From: Dictyobacter formicarum
Lineage (GTDB): Bacteria; Chloroflexota; Ktedonobacteria; Ktedonobacterales; Ktedonobacteraceae
DNA: 64,000 bases
Direction of reading: 5' to 3'
Assembly: GCF_016587435.1 (NCBI RefSeq)
Contig: NZ_BNJJ01000008.1
Span: forward strand, 62,001-126,000
Positions 57,965-64,000 of this stretch are shown piece after piece. The notes under the pieces are model-generated. The model saw nothing but the letters and a program-made list of their open reading frames with translations. It made no database searches and was not told where the DNA came from. Position 1 is the stretch's first letter. Every line of letters starts with the position of its first letter. The position numbers and the translations under genes were made by a program.

Positions 57965-58678
57965 TTAAATAGTACCACCTAGATAAAGACTGCCGATTTC
58001 TGGATTATTTAAGATATCCTGGGCACTACCCTCCAGACGTACTTTTCCGCTTTCTAGTACCAGTCCGTGGGTCGCCAGAGCCAGGCCTGCACGCACATTT
58101 TGCTCTACCAGTAAGATGGTTTTGCCCAGTTCTTGCATGACTCTGACACTATCAAAAATTTGTTTCAGGGTCTTTGGATCGAGTCCCATCGAGGGCTCGT
58201 CAAGCAAGATAAGGGTCGGATCGAGCATCAGGGCGCGCGCAAATTCGATCAAGCGTCGCTGCCCACCGGACAGGTTGACGGCGCGTTCGTTGGCACGCTC
58301 TTTGACCAGTGGGTAGAGTTCTTCAATCTCTTGCAGGCGTTTACTGATTCGGGGTGTATCGCGCAAGAGATAGCCGCCCATGCGCACGTTTTCCTTCACC
58401 GTCATTTCTGGAAAGAGACTATGCTCTTGAGGCACCTGTACGATGCCGAGTTCCAGAATCTGGCGCGTGGACAGGCCAACCAGCGATCGATCCTTGAAGA
58501 GAATCTTTCCCTGACGCGCTTTGAGCAGGCCGCTGACAACCCGTAGCACAGTTGATTTGCCGGCCCCGTTAGGTCCCACAATGCAGGTCGTGGTGCCTTT
58601 TTCCAGCGTGAAACTCAAATCCTTTAGAATATCACTTCCGTCATATCCGGCGATGACCTGCTCGCATTGTAAAATCAT
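57965..58678 (-). CDS. livF: Branched-chain-type amino-acid ABC importer ATPase LivF
   Basis: 237 aa. [20 protein letters not shown] (Walker A), [33 protein letters not shown] (signature), [13 protein letters not shown] (Walker B). The gene start overlaps the livG stop by 4 nt. Confidence 0.93.
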   Translation of the reverse strand: MILQCEQVIAGYDGSDILKDLSFTLEKGTTTCIVGPNGAGKSTVLRVVSGLLKARQGKILFKDRSLVGLSTRQILELGIVQVPQEHSLFPEMTVKENVRMGGYLLRDTPRISKRLQEIEELYPLVKERANERAVNLSGGQRRLIEFARALMLDPTLILLDEPSMGLDPKTLKQIFDSVRVMQELGKTILLVEQNVRAGLALATHGLVLESGKVRLEGSAQDILNNPEIGSLYLGGTI

Positions 58679-59433
58679 TGCACTCCCTCCCCTAGATAAG
58701 CATCCAGCACGAGCGGATTGTTGCGTACTTCTTCGGGTGATCCCTGAGCGATGATGCTGCCGCGATGCATGACGGCGACGCGCTGGCAGAGACTCATGAC
58801 AAATTCCATGTTGTGCTCTACAAGCAGAAAGGTCAAACCTCTTTGATGCAGTTCACGAATTCGATCAGCCAGGTATAAGATCATGGTTGGATTGACGCCG
58901 CCAGCTGGCTCGTCGAGCAAGATGATCTGCGGGTCCGCAATCAGGATGAAGGCAAATTCCAACAATTTTCGCTGACCATATGAAAGATTACCGGCTGGCA
59001 GATCTTTGTGCTGCGCAATGCCGACAAAATTGAGCAACTCCAGGGCTTTCTGCTGCTCGTGTGCCGCGCTCCAACTGCTGAAGAGATGGCCTTTTCCCTG
59101 CCGCTGCACTGCGACGTGCATATTCTCTAGCACGGTCAATTTGGGGAAGATACGGGTCAGCTGGAAGGTGCGTCCGATACCCAGTCTAAAAACTTTCTCT
59201 GGCGTTGCGCGGGCGATACTCTTGCCCTGGAAACGGATATCTCCGCTATCGATACGCTCATAGCCGGTGATAGTATTGAACAACGTGGTCTTACCAGAAC
59301 CATTGGGACCAATCAGTCCAGTAATTGAACCGGCTGGAATACTTAAAGAGCAATTTGAGAGCGCCTGAAGGCCGCCAAAGGCTTTGGAGACAGAATCTAT
59401 GTCAATCACGCTCTGCCGGGTATCGCTATCCAT
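58675..59433 (-). CDS. livG: Branched-chain-type amino-acid ABC importer ATPase LivG
   Basis: 252 aa. [19 protein letters not shown] (Walker A), [24 protein letters not shown] (typical LivG Q-loop), [29 protein letters not shown] (Walker B). Start ATG 59433 with GGAGGAGAAG; it overlaps livM by 8 nt. Confidence 0.93.
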   Translation of the reverse strand: MDSDTRQSVIDIDSVSKAFGGLQALSNCSLSIPAGSITGLIGPNGSGKTTLFNTITGYERIDSGDIRFQGKSIARATPEKVFRLGIGRTFQLTRIFPKLTVLENMHVAVQRQGKGHLFSSWSAAHEQQKALELLNFVGIAQHKDLPAGNLSYGQRKLLEFAFILIADPQIILLDEPAGGVNPTMILYLADRIRELHQRGLTFLLVEHNMEFVMSLCQRVAVMHRGSIIAQGSPEEVRNNPLVLDAYLGEGVQ

Positions 59434-60463
59434 TCTTCTTCTCCTCCAGTGCCAGACCTTCTGTGTTCCTGATTTCTTCTGCCGCGACGGCATCCGGAGC
59501 CCAGGTGCGTGTGGCTATAATCTTCAGTACCAGTTTGGTGAGTGAAGGAACGATACCCTCTGGCAAGAGCAGAATTACCGCCAGCAGCAGTCCTCCAAAG
59601 AGGATCAGATCGAAGCCAGCCGTACCAAACTCCAGTGTGGCATATTGCTGTAGTGGTTCAACGAGCAATGCTCCCAGTACGGGCCCGGCCAGTGTGCCAA
59701 CACCACCAAAGAAGGTCATGAGCGCTACTGCTATATCAAAGGTCGGATCAAATGCCTCGGGTGGAAATACTGTGCTGGTGAAATAGGAGATCATGGCTCC
59801 GGCTGTGCCAGCAAAGAAGGCAGAGATCATCAAGGCAATCAGCTTATACTTTGTCGTGTTAATACCCAGGCTGCTGGCTCGATCCTCATCTTCGCGAATA
59901 GCCAGCAGGCCAAGCCCGAACTTTGAGTGACGGATCAGCCAGGACATGAGTATTGCTGCGATCAACAAAATGAAGGCCATATAGTAAAAAGGAATATTAA
60001 AGAAGTCGCCGCTCCAGGAGGGCAGAGGTAAGGTCATTCCGGCGGAGCCATTAGTGAAGCCATGCAGGTTGTAAGCCAGCAATTGCATAATAAACAATGT
60101 AGCCACCGTCACAACCACAAAAACATGTCTCCTCGTGCGCAGGATGATCAATCCTATCGGAAGCGCAAAGATGGATGCAATCAAGCCGGCCACCAGCACA
60201 AAGGCAAATGGTATATAGTCGCCCTGGATGTTCCACTTCTGGCAGATTAATGCTAGCGAATACGCCCCTATGCCAGAAAAGACCGCATAGCCAAGCGAGA
60301 TATAGCCACTAAAACCAGAAAAGATATTCCAGCCCGCGGCCGCGACTGCGTAAATGACGGCAAAAAAAGCGACTGAGGTAGCACCCGGATTGGGAAATAG
60401 TAGAGGGAAGATAGCCAGTATGACCAGCATGATTAGCAGAACAATTGTTTCGGTCTTTTTCAT
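59426..60463 (-). CDS. livM: Branched-chain-type ABC importer permease LivM
   Basis: 345 aa with about 9 membrane helices. NIFSGFSGYISLGYAVFSGIGAYSLAL and KFGLGLLAIREDEDRASSLGINTTKYKLIALMISAFFAGTAGAM are the family signatures, the second being the ATPase-contact loop. Overlaps livH by 4 nt. Confidence 0.93.
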   Translation of the reverse strand: MKKTETIVLLIMLVILAIFPLLFPNPGATSVAFFAVIYAVAAAGWNIFSGFSGYISLGYAVFSGIGAYSLALICQKWNIQGDYIPFAFVLVAGLIASIFALPIGLIILRTRRHVFVVVTVATLFIMQLLAYNLHGFTNGSAGMTLPLPSWSGDFFNIPFYYMAFILLIAAILMSWLIRHSKFGLGLLAIREDEDRASSLGINTTKYKLIALMISAFFAGTAGAMISYFTSTVFPPEAFDPTFDIAVALMTFFGGVGTLAGPVLGALLVEPLQQYATLEFGTAGFDLILFGGLLLAVILLLPEGIVPSLTKLVLKIIATRTWAPDAVAAEEIRNTEGLALEEKKNG

Positions 60464-61335
60464 TGCTTTCGGCCCTCGACTTTTCCAAACAGGCCCTGCG
60501 GACGGAAGAGCAAGAGCACGACCAGGAGCACAAAAAAGACTGTGCTGGACCAGACAGGCGACCAGATTACATCTGTAATCGCTCCTACTGCCAGCATAAA
60601 CAGGGATGCCAGCAAGGCACCGCGTAAACTTCCCATGCCTCCCAGCACGATAATGACCAGCAGGCGCGAAATCAAGTCATACGAGCTGGCGGCATTGAAG
60701 GCGTTGATGGCTCCAAATGACATACCGCCAGCCGCCGTCAAGGCCACACCCAGGCCAAAAGTGATGGCCGAAATGCGCTCGACGTCGATCCCAATCAACA
60801 TGGCTGCCGTACGGTTTTGCATCGCCGCGCGCATGCTATAGCCAAAGCGAGTCTGGTAAATCAAGAAGTAGAGTCCCAGTAAGAGGACAATGCTCATTCC
60901 AGCCGAGAAGAGATACATGTACGAGATATAAAAGCCAAAAATGGGAAATGTCGCGTCGACATATGGTGCGCTCAAGCGAACCGTTGTGCCCGTGAAAATA
61001 AAATTTAAGATGCCTTCAATTACCAGGGCAACGGCATAGGTGACCAGGAGAGAAAGCATGACGCGGTTCTGCCGAATGCGGCGAATGAAAGCCCATTCAA
61101 TGCCCAGCCCCAGGAAGAACATGACTGGCACCGTAATCAAGAGACCCAGAAATAGGTCAATGTGGAGATAATGTTCTAGTGCATAACTAAGATATGCGCC
61201 AAGAACAACAAAAATACCCTGAGCTATATTGATAATGTCCATAACCCCAAAAATCAATGTTAACCCCGACGCCATCAGGGCGTAGACACTACCGGTTAAC
61301 AGACCCAGGATAATTGCTTCAGCAAGGAGTGCCAT
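60460..61335 (-). CDS. livH: Branched-chain-type ABC importer permease LivH
   Basis: 291 aa, about 8 membrane helices. LLAEAIILGLLTGSVYALMASGLTLIFGVMDIINIAQGIFVVLGAYL is the LivH start; YSMRAAMQNRTAAMLIGIDVERISAITFGLGVALTAAGG the ATPase-contact loop. ATG 61335 is preferred; a TTG at 61344 is in frame. It pairs with LivM. Confidence 0.93.
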   Translation of the reverse strand: MALLAEAIILGLLTGSVYALMASGLTLIFGVMDIINIAQGIFVVLGAYLSYALEHYLHIDLFLGLLITVPVMFFLGLGIEWAFIRRIRQNRVMLSLLVTYAVALVIEGILNFIFTGTTVRLSAPYVDATFPIFGFYISYMYLFSAGMSIVLLLGLYFLIYQTRFGYSMRAAMQNRTAAMLIGIDVERISAITFGLGVALTAAGGMSFGAINAFNAASSYDLISRLLVIIVLGGMGSLRGALLASLFMLAVGAITDVIWSPVWSSTVFFVLLVVLLLFRPQGLFGKVEGRKQ

Positions 61336-61462
61336 TATATGCAAACCTTTCTATGTGACCGATGGATGTACGAAATGGGTTTAGTGAGTGTGTCGGACGC
61401 CATGGCTTCCAGGTGCATGCTGCCAGATGCATCGTTCCTTTGGCGCCCACAAAGAGATACTC

Positions 61463-61565
61463 CTGTTGGTGCAAAAAGTGCGCTTTGCGCACTTTTTGCA
61501 CCAACAGAAAAAAAGAGATTGGGCGTCAGCGCCCCCGGCTGGCGAGCCACCTTTTCCCGTAGGGG
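61463..61565. repeat. Dispersed palindromic repeat, copy C, between binding-protein and permease genes
   Basis: A 21-bp perfect stem (61463-61483 with 61487-61507, CTGTTGGTGCAAAAAGTGCG...) is followed by AAAAAAAGAGATTGGG and GGGCGTCAGCGCCCCCGG, GGCGAGCC. The first parts match copy A in inverted orientation, the latter part matches copy B. It sits where ABC operons often carry a stem-loop that favours the binding protein. Confidence 0.75.
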
Positions 61566-61573
61566 TTATGATA

Positions 61574-62833
61574 CTAAGACCAGGTTTTTTTCGGATATTC
61601 GGGATTGGCCTGAGCCTGGTTAGCTGGATATACGGGTATTAATTTCCCATTCTGCCATTGGAAGAGGAAGGGTTCCGCAACAGTATTTTGACCATCGCTG
61701 GCAAATTTTACCGGACCCTGGATAGAGTTGAACGTATCCCCTGAATGCAGCTCCTGAATCAATTTGGTGTTATCGATACTGTGTATTTTCTCTACGGCTT
61801 GCTGCAATACCTGACCAACGGCAAATGCTTCTACAGAGTCAGCACTGATCGCGTCGGCGGTTCCTCCAAATTTGGCCGTGTAGGCCTGGGTAAAGGCATC
61901 ATTCTGATAGGATTTGATACCGGGGAACCAGCCATTGTTTGGCACGAAAACGCCTTCGACTCTGTTTGCGCCACCTAGTGGACCTGTAAACTGGCTACCC
62001 TGGTCGGGACCGGCTGTTTCAATGATCGCTTTGGGATTGAAATGCTGCTGAATGAGCGCTTTTGTGAGTGCAACCGAATCGTCCTGACCGGTTGTTCCTA
62101 GAATCATGACATCTGGCCTGGTAGCAATGGCTTTTTGCGCGATCGGCGCATAGTCGGTGGTTTCGGCGGGATAGACCGTATAAATAGCTGTTTGGATACC
62201 ACCTTTTTCTAGTTGTGCTTTTGCCCCATCAACCTGTGGTTGTGTGAAGAAGTCGTCGGCGGTGACATAGGCAATCGATTTGGGGCGTTGAGCCTGGGGC
62301 AGTGAAAGCAGATAAAAGACGAAGCTGGTCAAATAGCTTTTGGCCGAGAGCGAAACCGAGAACAAATTACTAAATTTGGCATCAAAAATCGATGGTGCCA
62401 CGCCAGCACCCTCAATAAATGCGTAATTGTAGCGCTTGGCTACAGGGGCAGCGGCCAGCGTCAGGCTGGACGAATAAGGGCCAAGGACCAGATCATCATG
62501 ATTGACATTAATCAATTTCTGATAATCACTGATGACCTGTTGCTTATTGCTATTATCATTCAAAATATCGAGTTGGACCTTGCGGTTGAGAAGACCACCA
62601 TGGCTATTAACATAATCTGCCCAGATCTGATAGCCCTGCTGAAGTGCTTTTCCATCCTGTGAAAAGTCACCCGAGAGGGAAACGGTCAGACCAATCTTAA
62701 TTGGTCCTTGCGCTGATGGTGTAGCGCTTGATGCATTTGATTGGTCGCAGGCACTTATCACGAAAATGATACATGCCGTAAGGAGAAGAGTTAAGATACT
62801 GCTTATCTTTACTCTTCTAAGAACATTTACCAT
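61574..62833 (-). CDS. ABC importer substrate-binding lipoprotein (LivK family)
   Basis: 419 aa type-I periplasmic-binding protein. Signal peptide with lipobox ISAC near residue 29, a Ser/Ala linker, then PIKIGLTVSLSGDFSQDGKALQQGYQIWADYVNSHGGLLNRKVQLDI, the Peripla_BP_6 signature. Ligand unknown: amino acid, short amide or aromatic acid are all possible. ATG 62833 is chosen since AGGAG lies 8 nt before it; ATG 62839 would be too close. First gene of the importer operon. Confidence 0.92.
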   Translation of the reverse strand: MVNVLRRVKISSILTLLLTACIIFVISACDQSNASSATPSAQGPIKIGLTVSLSGDFSQDGKALQQGYQIWADYVNSHGGLLNRKVQLDILNDNSNKQQVISDYQKLINVNHDDLVLGPYSSSLTLAAAPVAKRYNYAFIEGAGVAPSIFDAKFSNLFSVSLSAKSYLTSFVFYLLSLPQAQRPKSIAYVTADDFFTQPQVDGAKAQLEKGGIQTAIYTVYPAETTDYAPIAQKAIATRPDVMILGTTGQDDSVALTKALIQQHFNPKAIIETAGPDQGSQFTGPLGGANRVEGVFVPNNGWFPGIKSYQNDAFTQAYTAKFGGTADAISADSVEAFAVGQVLQQAVEKIHSIDNTKLIQELHSGDTFNSIQGPVKFASDGQNTVAEPFLFQWQNGKLIPVYPANQAQANPEYPKKTWS

Positions 62834-63530
62834 GCTCATTACTCCTGACCTATTAAATACTAAATTTCCGCCAGACGATGTTACCTGAAACTATGCCTTG
62901 CATGCACGTTTAAATTGTGCGAAAAATATATCCTTCACAATATTCGCACAAATATAGTAAATCACGTTTTATGTCATCCCAAATACCCTAAATGGCTCAA
63001 AAATATAAAATACCCCATAAAAGATGTGATTGCCGATAGATATAAATGCAAAAACGAATGTTCTATACATTTATACTTAAATATGCCCGCCTTTATATGG
63101 TAGAACCTTTATGGGTCGAGAATACATAAAACCACCAACTAATCATCGCGCACACTTTAACAGAGTTAGCCAATAATTGCAAGTATAGTTATGCTATATG
63201 CCTAGATATATTATAACTAATTAAGCTAGCTTGCTATCTAGATGTGATCGTAAAAATCCCTGAACTCTTATACTTACTTTTTAGCCACATATAGATGGGT
63301 TACGTAATTCAACACAGTCTGTCCGCTTATGGTATTATATTCTAAATTTGCAACGTAAATGTCACAAAATAATCTATGTAGTTTATAATGAGACCAAGTT
63401 GCCAAATATGGTGCCAGAAACAGCATTTGCCCTATGAATTGTTTTTAATTATGCAAACAAAATAGAAAAGAAAAAATTATCAGTGATATCGCCAGCTATT
63501 TTTATATCCAGAGGGAAAGGAACTTAAGAA
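62834..63530. other. AT-rich divergent intergenic region
   Basis: About 700 bp with no supported gene. It should contain the promoters of the importer operon (minus) and the membrane sensor (plus). A short palindrome AAGCTAGCTT lies near 63225. No clear consensus promoter could be fixed. Confidence 0.5.
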
Positions 63531-64000
63531 ATGACAAATAGTGTGAGAAATATGCGCATATTCCGGAATATGCGCATATTTCCCCGGCTTCTTATCCTAT
63601 TTGTAATACTGGTAACTATTTCCAGTATTGCTATTGCATTTTTGGACTATTTTTATTTGCGGGCTTTTGATACTCATGCTCAAGCAGTCAAAACGAGTTT
63701 TGCTTCGCAACAAATTGCGACCGAGCAGCAGGTAAATTTGCAGCGCATGAATGCTCTATTACAGGCTCGCTTCGCGCAGATTTTCGCCAGCGATAGTCCG
63801 AGACTAAATGGAGACCCATCGTTAGCGGCTTCCGGAGGATTGATCGAGAACGATATTGCGGCCCGTGAGATCGACTTTGATCAAACTTTAAACTCATACA
63901 GGCAAAATTACTCCATTGCTGATTCAAGTAATATGAGCGTTGTTCGTAATATTCTACAGAGTAGTGAGGAGAACAGTTACTTGATTACGAATCAGCAGAC
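63531..64000 (+). CDS. N-terminal part of a membrane-anchored sensor protein (partial)
   Basis: 156 codons, open to the window edge. A basic N-terminus (RNMRIFRNMRIFPR) and one strong membrane helix (LLILFVILVTISSIAIAFLDYFYL) are followed by a long polar helical region with many Gln, Asn and Ala, as in the sensor domain of histidine kinases or chemoreceptors. The function cannot be named from this part. RBS AAAGGA before ATG 63531. Confidence 0.7.
   Translation, partial: MTNSVRNMRIFRNMRIFPRLLILFVILVTISSIAIAFLDYFYLRAFDTHAQAVKTSFASQQIATEQQVNLQRMNALLQARFAQIFASDSPRLNGDPSLAASGGLIENDIAAREIDFDQTLNSYRQNYSIADSSNMSVVRNILQSSEENSYLITNQQ
63547..63582. repeat. 36-bp perfect palindrome inside the start of the sensor gene
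   Basis: AATATGCGCATATT occurs twice (63549-63562 and 63567-63580) around CCGG, and each copy is itself a palindrome; the outer G-A and T-C extend it to 36 bp. In protein it gives the repeat NMRIF-R-NMRIF. Confidence 0.85.

Noticed and set aside
41800..61565. CRISPR array suggested by repeated elements
   Set aside because: The repeats are palindromic, far apart and not regularly spaced; there are no cas genes.

Overview
The window looks like chromosomal DNA from a Chloroflexota bacterium of the class Ktedonobacteria. This is an inference from overall gene content, a mid-50s GC feel, the character of the 16S/23S genes, many ABC sugar and amino-acid uptake systems, an ArsR-phosphatase fusion, and abundant long intergenic palindromes. 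No database search was possible.

Layout. (1) 1-4386, plus strand: an amino-sugar operon with the tail of a probable ROK kinase, a deacetylase, an AgaS-type isomerase/deaminase, a PfkB-family tagatose-6-phosphate kinase and a LacD-type aldolase. Together these fit N-acetylgalactosamine breakdown to triose phosphates. (2) 4590-7086: a cytochrome P450 and a convergent APH-type phosphotransferase. (3) 7265-14250, minus strand: a LacI regulator, sugar-binding lipoprotein, two permeases and a GH3 glycosidase, forming a glycan uptake and hydrolysis operon. (4) 14527-23246: mostly single genes, including two methyltransferase/DUF488 neighbours, a CsoR copper sensor with a visible promoter and operator, a response regulator, an S9 peptidase and ThiO. 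(5) 23295-28781: an rRNA operon with tandem promoters, 16S, a spacer without tRNA, 23S, a long 23S processing stem and a strong terminator, but no 5S gene. (6) 28806-40590, minus strand: a urease operon (ureF-D-A-B-C-G, no ureE). It is split by about 6 kb of foreign, partly GC-rich DNA that carries a DUF6223 membrane protein, a VOC protein, an ArsR-phosphatase fusion broken by a small IS-derived element, and an IS1182-like element with an amber codon. The 5' half of ureC is present on both sides of the insert. The copy that keeps the 3' half is frameshifted in a G run. (7) 41044-50897: a methyltransferase, MFS sugar transporter, ferredoxin, polyprenol-type glycosyltransferase, a NatAB-like ABC exporter, an aldo/keto reductase and an M19 dipeptidase, with a family of dispersed palindromic repeats between them. 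(8) 50946-62833, minus strand: a catabolic cluster. A Liv-type ABC importer feeds a 3-hydroxyisobutyrate-dehydrogenase-like enzyme, a GntR regulator with a clear promoter and operator (gene frameshifted), 2-oxoacid dehydrogenase E1 alpha and beta, an M24 hydrolase-fold protein that lacks one canonical metal ligand, and E2. (9) 63531-end: the start of a membrane sensor protein cut by the window edge.

The most unusual items are the duplicated and split ureC with mosaic divergence, the interrupted ArsR-phosphatase fusion, the dispersed palindrome family (41.8, 45.9 and 61.5 kb), the M24/2-oxoacid-dehydrogenase cluster whose substrate is unknown, and the missing 5S gene. Three protein genes (ureC, gntR and the N-terminus of the methyltransferase at 14.5 kb) each look broken by a single base, so sequencing error has to be weighed against real decay.
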